Part shown: one piece after another, positions 35,297 through 46,800 of the stretch
Numbering within the stretch: position 1 is the stretch's first letter
How the letters are laid out: every line of letters starts with the position of its first letter
DNA from: Siphonodentalium dalli
Taxonomy: Eukaryota; Mollusca; Scaphopoda; Gadilida; Siphonodentaliidae
NCBI GenBank assembly: GCA_032622095.1
Contig: CP136067.1
Span: 136,217,990-136,281,989, forward strand
Reading direction: 5' to 3'
DNA length: 64,000 nucleotides
Position numbers and translations under genes: made by a program
Notes under the pieces: model-generated
What the model was told of the DNA's origin: nothing
The model's database searches: none
Seen by the model: only the letters and a program-made list of their open reading frames with translations

Positions 35297-35849
35297 GACT
35301 GACCTGGTAGTGCGAAATTAGGGGTCGCAATTGTAGGCTGGATAAAGGGCGAATATCAGGTTCAAATAAACAGTTATTTCTGAATTATGTGAATTATTTG
35401 CATCAATACGTGTCTTTTATCAAGTTTATCAATTGCATGTAGACTTTCTGTTGTTTAACATCGAAGTAACGAATAAAATCACGAATTGTTCTTCCCACCA
35501 AAATTTAGTGACTTGTTTACGTCGCCATCTTGAATTTCATTGAGAAGTAGGTTAGTGAGGAGACAGTATTACGTCCCACAAAGGAGGAAAGATAAACCTC
35601 TACATCGTAAATATGACACTGAAGTGAGACAATAACACCGTGCACTTACACCGTGTACGCTCAAGAAATCACTGCTTATTGATATTAAGTATATTACTTT
35701 AGGTTTTCAACATCCACCATACTTGTGTGTTTTTTTTAAATATTTGTCAAACTATATACCGTGTGCCGATGCTGTTCAGTTAAGCTAGGTATATAAATAA
35801 TACATGAACGTTGCATTGATAAAAATATTGATAAAACATCAATACGCAG
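35297..35849. other. Intergenic DNA, nothing supported
   Basis: No coding or repeat signature beyond a GTCGCCATCTTGAATTTC patch of the kind seen in many of the window's repeats. Confidence 0.35.
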
Positions 35850-36119
35850 TTGCTTAACAGCCTCCGCTCACGGTATAATGGTCGGAATTTGCTTTATGTA
35901 TATTCATTAAGCCTTCTCTTTGTACCATCTGATGTGGTGGCTGAAAGAATGAATAAACTATGGACCGAAGAGAGTCCTGTGGAAGACTGTGATGATGAAA
36001 TAGATCACACGATGCAAATTGATACGGTTACAAAGAACAACGATTATACCCGAGATGAATCACATGCTACAGATGGCAGAATGAAAATGAAAATACTACT
36101 TGATGCTATTGAGAATTAA
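35850..36119 (+). CDS. Hypothetical 89-codon ORF, possible exon
   Basis: Open from 35850 to TAA at 36119. The second half is strongly acidic and polar (ERMNKLWTEESPVEDCDDEI) and looks more like protein than the average chance frame. No domain is recognised. AG dinucleotides upstream could serve as acceptors but none is convincing. Could be a terminal exon or chance. Confidence 0.2.
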   Translation: MLNSLRSRYNGRNLLYVYSLSLLFVPSDVVAERMNKLWTEESPVEDCDDEIDHTMQIDTVTKNNDYTRDESHATDGRMKMKILLDAIEN

Positions 36120-36265
36120 TTTAAGTTTAATCAAGGCTCAAGTAGAAGGGCTTCGAACATATATACATTACACAAGACGCCGACAAATGCACTAGTGTTA
36201 AATTGGTGAAGAAGGTCTGCGAGCTACAACCCAGCTGGAGAAGACATCCATTTGTCTTCATAATC

Positions 36266-37135
36266 CTTAAACTGCAGGTGGACGACCCTCATCAGGTGAA
36301 CACAAACAGTGCAATATGCTCACAGGAGCTATCTTCGGTCTGTCTCAATAGAACCATACAAATATGGGTATCATTGGAACCGACTCCTTGACCACATTGT
36401 GATAGTTACAGTTATGCCCTGTGCCAATGCATTCTCTTATATATGCGAGTCGACCATAGGTCGCCTCGCATATATAAGAGAATGAATTGGCCTAAAAAAA
36501 CACTTTTTTTAACAATTTCATAATTTTTAATGTGTTAAGCCAATGCATTCTCTTATATATGCGAGGCGACCTATGGTCGACTCGCATATATAAGAGAATG
36601 CATTGGCACAGGGCCCTTCTGTTGGGTAAAGGGTTAAGTCCCTGGAGTTGAACATGAATAACATCGACGTGAACTGCAGGTGGACGACCCTCATCAGGTG
36701 AACACAAACAGTGTAATATGCTCACAGGAGCTATCTTGGGTCTGTCTCAATAGAACCATACAAATATGGATATCATTGGAACCGGCTCCTTGACCACATT
36801 GTGATAGTTACAGTTATGCCCTGTGCCAATGCATTGGCCTAAAAAAAAACTTTTTTTTAACACTTTTTAACAATTTTATAATTTTTAATGTGTTAAGCCA
36901 ATGCATTCTCTTATATATGCGAGGCGACCTATGGTCGACTCGCATATATAAGATAATGCATTGGAACAGGGCCCTTCTGTTGGGTAAAGGGTTAAGTCCC
37001 TGGAGTTGAACATGAATAACATCGACGTGAACTGCAGGTGGACGACCCTCATCAGGTGAACACAAACAGTGCAATATGCTCACACGACCCTCATCAGGTG
37101 AACACAAACAGTGCAAGATGCTCACAGGAGCTTGT
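36266..37135 (+). repeat. Tandem amplification of a 5'-truncated hairpin MITE with its flank
   Basis: The flank AACTGCAGGTGGACGACCCT...CTCACAGGAGCT occurs at about 36268, 36671 and 37031. After the first two copies comes the MITE interior from ATCTTCGGTCTGTCTC to TTGGGTAAAGGGTTAA. The MITE has lost its first 60 or so bases relative to 40315-40692. Copy 2 has lost one hairpin cleanly (near 36826-36838). A 42-47 bp piece of the flank is duplicated again at 37083-37130. Confidence 0.75.
36424..36490. repeat. 67 bp near-perfect hairpin (one of eight in the window)
   Basis: CCAATGCATTCTCTTATATA-TGCGAG pairs with CTCGCA-TATATAAGAGAATGCATTGG, and the central TCGACC-ATA-GGTCGC has one mismatch. Others are at 36540-36606, 36898-36964, 40469-40535, 40595-40661, 58041-58107, 59679-59745 and 59828-59894. 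In a full MITE the two hairpins are reverse complements of each other. Confidence 0.85.
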
Positions 37136-37339
37136 GATGACGTTGTGTAACGCAGTTGTATATAGATAAGAAATTTTGTTTACAGACAGTTATGAATAGT
37201 TAATACAGTAATTACAGGTGATCTTTTACCTAGCTAAATACTTGCCACGGGAAACAATTCAGAGAAGATGCAATATAAGTATACACAATCGCCTTAGTTA
37301 CAATCCTATTCGAAGTTATTCCTAACTACTTGTCTCATG

Positions 37340-37731
37340 AAGGTTTTAGGTTGAAAATAGCCCAGTGGTTAGAGTGTCGGACTTGTAATGGTGTCAACGC
37401 ACCGGCATGAGTTCGCGCCCCGCCGGTGAACTATCGGCTCCACAACAGTGGCTTAGCCGGATTAAGCGGTGAGTGTGCTATATATAGCCACACGCTGTTT
37501 CAAACATCTCGCCAGGTTGTGACCCTTGGGCAAGATCGCTTCGTCTTACCAAGACGAGAAATATGGACCTGGTTGTTGGGTGTGTGTAAGCCGCTTCTTG
37601 TGAAGCGCCTATAAAAATGCATGGCTGCATGCAGAAAATTGGGCATTACTCAACAGCTGTGGTAATATTGTAAAGCGCTTAGGGCCCTCGCGGATATATG
37701 AGCTATATAAGTACCTTTATTATATTATTAT
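37340..37731 (+). mobile_element. tRNA-derived SINE
   Basis: A polymerase III A box TAGCCCAGTGG (37358-37368) and a B box GAGTTCGCGCC (37409-37419) are correctly spaced, as in tRNA-derived SINEs. A unique body follows, with GTAAAGCGCTTAGGGCC, then GAGCTATATAAGTACCTTTA and an ATT-rich tail at about 37719-37731. The 3' GCTATATAAGTACC plus ATT tail resembles SINEs of many marine animals. No clear target duplication. The tRNA part cannot fold as a functional tRNA. Confidence 0.8.
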
Positions 37732-37735
37732 GAAA

Positions 37736-37978
37736 TATCTATGGTATTTGGAGGATCTTCGTATCTATTTCCAGATCGTCTTGATATTCATACTGAACAA
37801 CAACTACTATGCACATAGTTACCTGGTTAGAAACAATGTAGTCTTTGAGAAAGTGAAAGATACTTCGTCGACTCTGTCTCATTGGACGGTTACTATCAAC
37901 CTTGATCTGAAACCATATGATACGTTCTTGGATGTATTGCCCACGGACATAGACACCGCTGTAGAGAATATTACATGA
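37736..37978 (+). pseudogene. Possible envelope-like (fusion protein-like) retroelement scrap
   Basis: An open frame of about 80 codons directly after the SINE has a hydrophobic stretch (FQIVLIFIL), then VVFEKVKD, SHWTVTINLDL and FLDVL. The pattern of a short hydrophobic leader, FEK, W-x-V and NLDL resembles the N-terminus of envelope-like proteins of some metazoan Gypsy-type elements. It stops at 37978 and no gag, polymerase or LTR is visible. Assignment is by eye and tentative. It could equally be a host exon. Confidence 0.35.
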
Positions 37979-38114
37979 GTCAAATTAAGCATGCCTCCAA
38001 GATTTGTAATGATTATATGCTCTTAATCTAGCCAACACCAGTTCTCAACAAGCTGCACGTTGGGAACATATGAAGCGGCAAGGACTACACTGTATGAAGC
38101 TATTTTATGCACTT

Positions 38115-38520
38115 AAAGGTACTATATCCGATTTGATGGTCCCCATATCATCAGATTCCAACAACAACGACAACATTTTTTTTTGTAAATGCTGAGATGC
38201 AGTTATCAGAATTGATTAATTGTCCAAAAATAATGCTAACCACGTCAACTAAAGTATAAATTTGCCCAAAACCTGTTATTTATCAACATTTTGTTCAACG
38301 AAATTTTGCCGGTTTGTCAAATATCTGGCACACAAAAAAAACCGCTTGATTTTAGAGTTAACCATCTTTGTCCGCAATTTGGTCCGATAACGTCGACCTT
38401 TTACTGGGCCACTAAACATTATCGGTGGTGAAAAATAATAGATTTAAAAAATCCATATCTGATCACTCTGAACTTTGATGGGTGGGGTCCTCGACTCGAA
38501 TCAAATATTTTTCACCCCGA
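38115..38520 (+). repeat. Dispersed repeat R4, copy 2
   Basis: Same ordered blocks as 32735-33165, about 5.4 kb away in direct orientation. It starts AAAGGTACTATATCCGATTT. Confidence 0.65.
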
Positions 38521-38964
38521 AGCCAAGGAAATAGTAATTTGTGACCGTTAGTTAGGATTATTCATCTTTAACAGAGAAGTTAAAAGTATAAAGGAGTTAC
38601 ACCAGAAGAATGTTGATTCCTACATTGATATTAGATCACCCCATTAATGCAAAAGGAGAGCAATTATCCCTTTTATCGGGAGTGCTCTCAGTTTTCTATT
38701 TGGAACTGTCAACAAATTTGGGGACCCACCCCCCTTTTTCAATATTAGTTTACATTTATTGCAGTGTTTATGGCTGTTTTAAAAATGAAATAACCTTCAA
38801 TGTCTGTATGGTGACAATTGGAATATGTAGGCATCACCATGAATGCTGATTACTGTATACAAATATCTCAGTGATGGACTATTTGGTGCCGATATAAAGT
38901 TATTTCTCTGTTAACACCAAGGCGTTGAGACAGTTTGTGAAGCGTCCGTTACCTTATATCCGCT

Positions 38965-40127
38965 AAGGCCCGTTCCAAACGACGGATTTTTGTCGACTCG
39001 AATCTAATTGTATTAAATCCGTCGGTGATGCGTCTGCGGTCAATTTTGTTTCAGACGGACGCATCTTTGTCGCGTCGAATCTAATACATCGGTCGATTTA
39101 TTTAAAGGTGCACTCCATGTTATATCTTAATTATATATTATAAATCATAGGCTACCACCAATATATCCTTTATAATAAGGAATACCGGTATCTATGAATT
39201 ATTATAAATCATAGGCTACCATCCCTACCCCTCATAATAAGTAATACCGGTTTATATGAATTATTATAAATCTGAGGCTACCACCCCTACCCCTTATAAT
39301 AAGGAATACCGGTATTTATAAATTATTATAAATCATAGGCTACCACTCTGCCCCTTATAACAAGTAATACCTGAATATATTAATTATTATAAATAAGAGG
39401 TTACTTACTACCCCTTTACCCCTCATAATAAATAATATCGGTATATATGAATTATTATAAATCAGTAGTACCACCTCTGCCCCTTATAATAAGTAATACC
39501 GCTAAATATTAATTATTATACATCAGAGACTACCACCCCTATTCCTTACAATAAGGAATATCGGTCTATATGAATTATTATAAATCAGTTGCTACAACCC
39601 CTACCCCTTATACCGGTATATATGGATTATTCTAAAACATTGATACTATATCCATTATAAGATGTGAGTCAGTGACATGCCATGTTCGTTGGGGAATCAA
39701 ACTACCAAAATAATTACAATTTGCACAATGTTACCCAAGCAATGCTTATAGATATATGTTTCTTTATGACAAAGAGAGCGTGCGACAAATGACGTCATGT
39801 GGGTATTTCCTCAGATAAGGAGAGCCCCCTCGTTATTATACCATTATCATATCATTATCATATCATTTGCATTCGTTCTTCGGCAACTTTCGGCTCTTCT
39901 CGTCACATGTATTAGATTCGAGTCGTCAAAAATCCGTCGTTTGAAACCAAGACGGATTTCAGACGCATCACCGACGAAGACTCGTCTGAATTGGACGGAG
40001 ATTCGTCTGTGATGCGTCTGACACGGATCTAATTGTTTCAAACGTCGCATTTTTGACGCATTTAATACAATTGTGGGTCTGGTATTAGATTCGAGTCGAC
40101 AAAAATCCGTCGTTTGGAACGGGCCTT
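38965..40127. mobile_element. 1.16 kb foldback element, GGCCCGTTCC ends
   Basis: AAGGCCCGTTCCAAACGACG at 38965 is mirrored by CGTCGTTTGGAACGGGCCTT ending at 40127. The inversion runs at least 45 bp, through GGATTTTTGTCGACTCGAAT. Subterminal GACGGATTT and GATGCGTCTG motifs recur on both sides. The middle carries a 62 bp minisatellite. No clear target duplication because the flanks continue the palindrome. The GGCCCGTTC start is of a type seen in PIF/Harbinger MITEs; not certain. Confidence 0.65.
39130..39640 (+). repeat. 62 bp minisatellite, about 7-8 units
   Basis: Units marked by AATACCGGTATATATGAATT, ATTATAAATCAGAGGCTACC and CCCCTACCCCTTATAATAAG-like sequence recur at about 39181, 39243, 39305, 39366, 39432, 39494 and 39557. 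Spacing is 61-66 bp with moderate divergence. Confidence 0.8.
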
Positions 40128-40314
40128 ACGCACACAATGATGATATTCCATTTTCAAAACAACATCAATCATAAAGTATACCTTATATGGCGTGCGTCGA
40201 CGTTTCTTGTTTTCAATTGACAAATGATGGCGGCATTCTTTGAAGTGTAGGAACATCGACTTGTCAATAAATTGTTAGTTGTTTGGATTTTACAGGTTTG
40301 ACATTATCGTACAA

Positions 40315-40692
40315 TTAACCCTTTACCCAACAAAACGGCCAAAACCGGCCAAATAAAGCTTCAACAGCCTAAAATATCTTCGGTCTGTCTCAATAGAACC
40401 ATACAAATATGGATATAATTGGAACCGGCTCCTTGACCACATTGTGATAGTTACAGTTATGCCCTGTGCCAATGCATTCTCTTATATATGCGAGTCGACC
40501 ATAGGTCGCCTCGCATATATAAGAGAATGCATTGGCCTAAAAAAAACACTTTTTACCATTTTTTCTTACATTTTATAATTTTTAATGTGTTAAGCCAATG
40601 CATTCTCTTATATATGCGAGGCGACATATGGTCGACTCGCATATATAAGAGAATGCATTGGCACAGGGCCCTTCTGTTGGGTAAAGGGTTAA
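40315..40692. mobile_element. piggyBac-type MITE, complete copy
   Basis: TTAACCCTTTACCCAACA at the left is mirrored by TGTTGGGTAAAGGGTTAA at the right. TTAA at both edges with a CCC start fits piggyBac target duplications and termini. Two 67 bp hairpins (40469-40535, 40595-40661) sit inside as inverted mates. No coding. A second complete copy is at 59525-59925. Confidence 0.75.
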
Positions 40693-40784
40693 TTTATTAC
40701 TGACATTGATTTTAAATATTGCATTTATTCCAATTATCGAACTTATTAGCTGGAATTATTAGACAGCAGATCTGCATTATAACG

Positions 40785-41285
40785 TAACATATGCGCTCGT
40801 GTGAACGTAGACAAAGGACCATATGTTCATATGCCAAATATAATCAGCGCGGAAATAGTATATTGTCGCCAATACGTACGATGGTGTACGTAAACAAGAG
40901 CCTGCTCGTGTTACATAAGCTGTGCTTCTGTTTACATAACACAGCGCAATTATATTGGTTTATCACACAGAACTGATATAAACGCTCTTTGTTATTTCCA
41001 TATCAGGAAAACAGTAACAAATAACGCTCTTTATGTTACCATATCCGGATCTAAACACAAGACGGGTAACGTAACGTTTTTTGCTTTTGTTTACATACCT
41101 AAGGAAAAATTATTGACAATAACATACTGTTTATGCCATATTTCTGATTGGTATAAGAACAAGGTATGTCTATATTTTACTATTCTTTCTGTTTATGGCG
41201 GTTTTTGACGGAGGTGCATATTTTAACAGCATACCCATCGCCAACGCCGCCCGTATCTTTAAGGCATTGAACATATACATCAATC
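40785..41285 (+). repeat. Dispersed repeat R5, copy 1
   Basis: Shared in direct orientation with 62812-63205 (GTACGTAAACAAGAGCCTGC, TTCCATATCAGGAAAACAGT, AACGCTCTTTATG, CATATCCGGATCTAAACA). Its 3' half is also shared with 44090-44400 and 56560-56940 (GACAATAACATA, TGTCTATAT, CTATTTTAACAGC, ACCGCCAACGC). Confidence 0.7.
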
Positions 41286-42026
41286 TGCATTATTTGGATC
41301 ATTATAGAGTGGGGTTCATTCTATATTAACATGATATGATACAATTTAAGTTTTATATATAAGGATAATATATTTGGTTGCTAAACATTTCTTCAGTTCA
41401 TTATAAATTATTCCCTCAAAAGTAATGTTATTGTCCATACATGATAGCATATGATACCAAACATGCTGGAATAGACTTAAGACTTAAGATCTCAGTTCAA
41501 TACAAATTAAAGTGCCACAGTATTGCAACATACATGTATATATTCACCCGCCTACCAAATGTTTGTAAATGATTGGACAAAATCGCATTGGGAAAATCTT
41601 TGCAACTACTGGGAAAAACGTTTTTTTTTTCTGGGCTCCAGACCACCCACCCGGCCCTGTCTACGGAAATGTTCGTCAGACCCATTCCCCGTACACGAAG
41701 GTCTTACCATACTAGACATATCTCGAAAGGAAATAGTCGACTCTGTTGACTCGATTAAGTATTGTGTTCTAGCATTATTCCTTAATGAAGACTGGATAAT
41801 CATTAAGAAAATATGCCATATAAATGTTAAGCTGAATGTCCCATTACCGTATGATGATTCCTTCAGAAGGATTGTGGTTTGTTATCACCGATAAAACTAT
41901 GAAACTAGTGATATCTTGTGTTGTTTTGTCCAACTCAAATCATCGTGTGACGGATCACAATTGGTAAGAACGGCTCACCGACCATGCAGATTAGTGCATG
42001 TTAACCAACCGATAACCTCATACTAA
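41286..42026. other. Intergenic DNA, no supported gene
   Basis: A 123-codon plus-strand frame (41523-41894) lies here without any recognisable domain or splice context. Treated as unproven. Confidence 0.3.
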
Positions 42027-42505
42027 GGGGCCGTTCACAAAGTGGCAATGTTTGATTGGTAAGTGTGCAGTCTAAAGCCACTTTGTGGTTTGCTTTCCAA
42101 AATACACATAATATTATTCGCTTTTGAATTTTTCCCGGTATCAAAATAGGTCGATAAATATCTTAACTACCATTCTACGAGCAATCTGCACCCCCCTAAA
42201 AAATTCCCATTGAAGTAATGAAAAATACAACTATGAACAAATGGGTTTGGATCCCGAACAAAAGCAGCCATTTGCATGACATTGAACAGACAAGAGCGTT
42301 CCGTGTTAGTCTATTCTCATATGGTAAAAACTTGAATAAAGAGCATCTTTCTGACTTCTGCGAACAAATTGGATAATGGCTGTGACTTTGGCAAGAGTTT
42401 TTCAGAGCATAAGAAGCCGATAGATCAATATTCGTGTACTGATCGACCTATTGTATCCGTGCATCAAAACTACGCATACAAAATTTGGAGGTTCGAATGA
42501 GCCAT
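42027..42505 (+). repeat. Dispersed repeat R6, plus-strand copy
   Basis: Reverse complement of 54875-55335: GCCACTTTGTGGTTTGC, AATACACATAATATTATTCG, GGTCGATAAATATCT, AGAGCGTTCCGTG and GAATGAGCCATGTCCGTTTA. The GGGGCCGTTCACAAAGTGGC at its left edge resembles a transposon terminus. Confidence 0.65.
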
Positions 42506-43740
42506 GTCCGTTTAGTCCTTGTGAGCGGATGTAGTATATGTGCTATAAACGGAATACCCCCCGCCGTTAAGGCTATACAGTGAAATAATTCCATTGGTAG
42601 CGCCCTCCAATGGATTTTGGATGCAGGAGAGAATTAAAACAATTCTGGGCTGTGGTTGGTTAATAGTAGTTTCGATATTTAAACATAACATACGTGCAAT
42701 CACTCCTCTTGAAATTTCAGATGCCAAACAAAACATTGGCAAAATGTCAATATTTTTTTCATGGACTTCTGACTCTGGATTATAAATCCCTAATTTAAAG
42801 GTACATTCCATGCTAGACGATATGATTTTTTTCATGCAGAAAATTGGCGCAGACGCCAATCCTGGTGATCATGTACTCATTTATCACAATTCGTGGATAG
42901 TCAGGTCTGCAGACCATTATATGTTAACACTGAGGCCTATGGGAAATATTGTTTCCTATCAATATTGACCAACACACTATTCGGGAACTTGTAGCACGTG
43001 GCATCTTATATTATTTGAGTCGGTGGTAATCAATGAGAAGCCAATATTAACCCATCTGTGTCAATTTTTGCTTCCAATTTTCACCTCGAAAATTTCCTCT
43101 TTTTTTGTCCGTTTTGAGCCCATATGTGTACCTTTAATGAATGTCGTGGTAACCATTCACGCACTGTACATCGAGGGTGAGTACAAAACTGAAATAACGG
43201 CTTTTTGACGAGCCATAAGAGCAAACTACATCGTTATCTGTGGCAGGTCTCTAAAATTTGATGTAAAACATGACCAGTGCAGGGTTAAATGACAGTCAAT
43301 TGGTCTGTTTGAGGTGGCTTATCGACAAAAATTGCAACACAGTGGCGTGTTTGAGTGATGTGGCTGTTTCCATACACATACATGTAGGCACAAAATGATT
43401 CTGCTGCACTAAAAACTTCAGTTTTATGCCAAAATTGCGTTTCCCATAACTCAGAATTGGTAAAGTGTGCCAAATTCAAGCTCCAGCGTGGCCATGTTTA
43501 TCAAGCGAACCATTGTCCATATTTTCTCAGAGAGAAATCGGTCAGCTATAACACCAGTGATGGGTATATATGCTACCATCGTTTACTTTATCGACACGGA
43601 CCTCACATGGTGACTTTTCGTGTTCATGTTAGGATATTTTGTGTTGCAATTGTAAACAGGGGTGGGGTCAGGAAAGGGTTAATACGACGAAAACAAAGTC
43701 ATGGATAAAGATTTGTTATGTTATTTTCAAATACAGCAAA
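42506..43740. other. 3' flank of the lectin gene, no other gene seen
   Basis: Contains short frames only. GGTCAGGAAAGGGTTAA near 43667 looks like a solo piggyBac-type end. No canonical AATAAA was noticed just downstream of the lectin stop codon on the minus strand. Confidence 0.35.
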
Positions 43741-43861
43741 TCATCCGTCGATCGGGCCTCCATCGACAAAATCTGACGGCACCTGAGCTTGCGGGGTGGT
43801 GTGATGCTGCTGGTGGGTGTGATGTTGATGGGTGGAATGGGTTGCACTAACTTCAGTCAGA
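43741..43861 (-). CDS. Lectin terminal exon, histidine-rich tail
   Basis: Acceptor TTTTCCTTTCTTTCAG precedes 43861. One base completes the split codon, then 39 codons and TGA at 43743-43741. It includes HSTHQHHTHQQHHTTPQ and ends DFVDGGPIDG. The frame fits the phase 2 donor of the preceding exon exactly. Confidence 0.75.
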
Positions 43862-46800
43862 CTGAAAGAAAGGAAAAGTTTAAACATTTAATAATTTGCA
43901 ATTACCATGTTTACATAGATAGAACCACACAAGGGTGTTGAATTGCATGCAATGCCCCTTTTCGATCTGAAACATACCGTATACATCAGTGGGAGTGACC
44001 CCTTTTTCACCCGGGGTAAATATTTTATTGTGAAAACTGAAGTATAGCCCATTTAACACCGAAATCTTGAGTGGCGATGATTAGCGATCACTATGTCGCT
44101 ATGTTATAAACGACTTGGTGGCAGTTTTAACCAAAAATCAAATCAAACCAAAGTTAGTGGGGTCTCCCATGTGTTCGGTGTTGTTCTTATCGCATACTCT
44201 TTATGCACTGTACTAAATCACACTATGACTTTTGTTCACATAACACATCGCACAAACTTGACAATAACATACAATTTACGTGATATTTATGATTGGTATA
44301 TGAACACAATTTGTCTATATGTTAACATTCTTTCTATTTATGGCGATTTTAACGGATGTGACTATTTTAACAGCGATACCCACCGCGAACGTCATCGGTG
44401 ATTTCAACTGGTTAAATAACAAATTTGAAATAGTTGCGTGGGTATAAAATACTAAATATGAATTGAAGACCCCTGTCCGGAAACGCTTCTATCAATTAAT
44501 ATTGATTTTATTTCGAATATTTTTATTATGAAATGAGATGATTAAATGGGACACTTTATTGTTCTATTTTTAGAACAAGCCATTCAGCCGATACCATGTA
44601 ACAATAGAGATCATTAGACTATTCCCATTGTTATGTAACGGACGTCAAATGTACCATCTTGATTGTTTTGTATTGTTGTATTCCATACTTATCAGAGTAT
44701 AATTAACGTTTATTTGCGACAAAATTACATAATAAAAGTTCTGGTCCCTGTTAACAATAACCACCATTGTTCGTTAGCTAAACAGCCTCCACCTGTGCCA
44801 TTTGAATGCTGTTATTCTTAGCGTTATGTCGCCGATCGACGAAAAGCAAATTCGGGGCACAGTGTGTGTGGTTGCTCCACTACATGTACGTGTCACGTAT
44901 GATTCATATACTCACTGTTTCGCACATATAGCGTTGCAATTGGTATCGCAGCCCGCGGAACTCCATGCATATGTCGAATTGGCTTCACTGTGATACTGCA
45001 AACAGTTCTCTGACCTGCTTAGCGTTGGCTGTCCCGGTGCCCAGTCCGTAAACGTGAAGGGGTGATTACCAAACATCCATTCAAAATGTCCTTCTGACAT
45101 CAAATCGGTTGCGCCGATCCATACACAATGATGCGCTGCTGCAATAAATATCGACCAAAGGCATTACTTGAATATTACTTAAAGGAACACAAGGCACTCG
45201 CAGTGGGTACGTGCGCAAAAATATGAAAGTCTGCAAAACATCACCTTTAAAAGGACATGGAGAAATAGATAAACTTATGTTCATTATTGACAGTTGTTCT
45301 ATGTCGACCGTTCGCGTGCTGAAGCCATTATTATGTTATGCACAACTTTTACAGTAGTGTGCTAAACACTACACCACACACCACTACACCACACCACTCG
45401 ACCAATCAGAAGGCGCCATATCGTAATAATTGAATTGGCAGTCGAGTATAAACACTACTTACTGGACACCCAAGCTTTACGACCGCTTTTTGGGCCGTAG
45501 GTTTCGCTAGTTTTCGAAACGATATTTCGACTTTTCTTCGTTTGATAGTATATAATTATATACCAAAAGAAAGGAAATTTCATGGCCAACAAGATACATT
45601 TAAATATATTGTGACCGAGATGAACGCTTTTGAGATTATATGAGAAATATGACACTTGTGAAAATTGTCACTGGTATAGTATATATTCGTATACCTGGTA
45701 TTTTTACCGAGGGGTCCGTGGAACAACTCGTTGGAAAAAATCGTTGGCAATGGTGACACAGTGAGTCATTATCGTATGTCATTCTATTTAGGAGTTTAGC
45801 CACCAACATACACATTGTGAAGGGCTGCTCGTCTCGTCATATATTCCACATATTATCCATGTGCTAATCGGATCGGGTTTAAAGGGGTACTATACGCCAT
45901 TTTCAATATATTCCCGATCTAATATCGATAATATATAGAAAACTAAGTAATTTGAGTCGAAGATGTATTCTCTAAATGTTCAGGTTAATATATAGGTTAT
46001 CTTAAAATCAAAGTTATTAATTTGATATAAATTTAATTTATGGCTGGAGTCATAAATTGAATTACGAATTTCCGTGTACAGGACGTAATCAAAATAATTC
46101 ACGGATAGTGGATTGGGCAAAGTGTGGCACACATGATCGTGTAAATAATTATGTTGATACGGGGCGTAAACTCAAGCCACTCATTGACTAGACTTAGTGA
46201 CTATACAATGACTTAATGAGTATATGGGACTCGTGTGCATATAATATAACATTTATTTGATACATTTGCTTGAAAACTATCCAAAATTTACTCGACAACG
46301 ACAATTTGTATTTTCGCATTCCGGCTAATCTGCTATCCGTAACATTACTTCGTACTCAACAGACTTTCAAATAATTGAAATCCGGTTACCTTATTCTACA
46401 ACTCAGAGACTAAAGAAACCAACAACACCATTTGGGTACAGTATCCCTTTAACTATGAATAAGAAGACCACAGCCCATGGTGCATTGTAGTGTATTTCAC
46501 GCGAGTAATGGGCAACAAGTCGCTTTATAATTGCGTTTTCCACAACGATAGCGACGGGAATATACCGGAGTTGGCAAACATTACGAGAATGTCATACAAA
46601 TCATACGTTTTGATTTATGTTCTGTTGTATTGATTTATGTGGTGTTTTATTGGGATATAAAACGCATGACCCAATTGGTATTTGATTAATTACAAAATTT
46701 TGTCTAACACACAGGCTATAAGTACAGTAATGCCCAAAGTAATTGACCACTTAACCACAGCAGAATTATGAGCTTTCCGATGAATGGCAACAAGCCATAT

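Noticed and set aside
36492-37125. Minus-strand frames through the hairpin repeats
   Set aside because: Each is repeated with the MITE and reads through hairpins and MITE ends.
37358-37420. tRNA gene
   Set aside because: A and B boxes are present but there is no acceptor stem or full cloverleaf; this is the SINE promoter.
41523-41894. 123-codon plus-strand frame
   Set aside because: Length is notable for AT-rich DNA but no domain, repeat partner or splice sites support it.
42512-42859. 115-codon minus-strand frame downstream of the lectin
   Set aside because: No recognisable domain; part of it overlaps an AAAGGTACATTCCATG repeat start.
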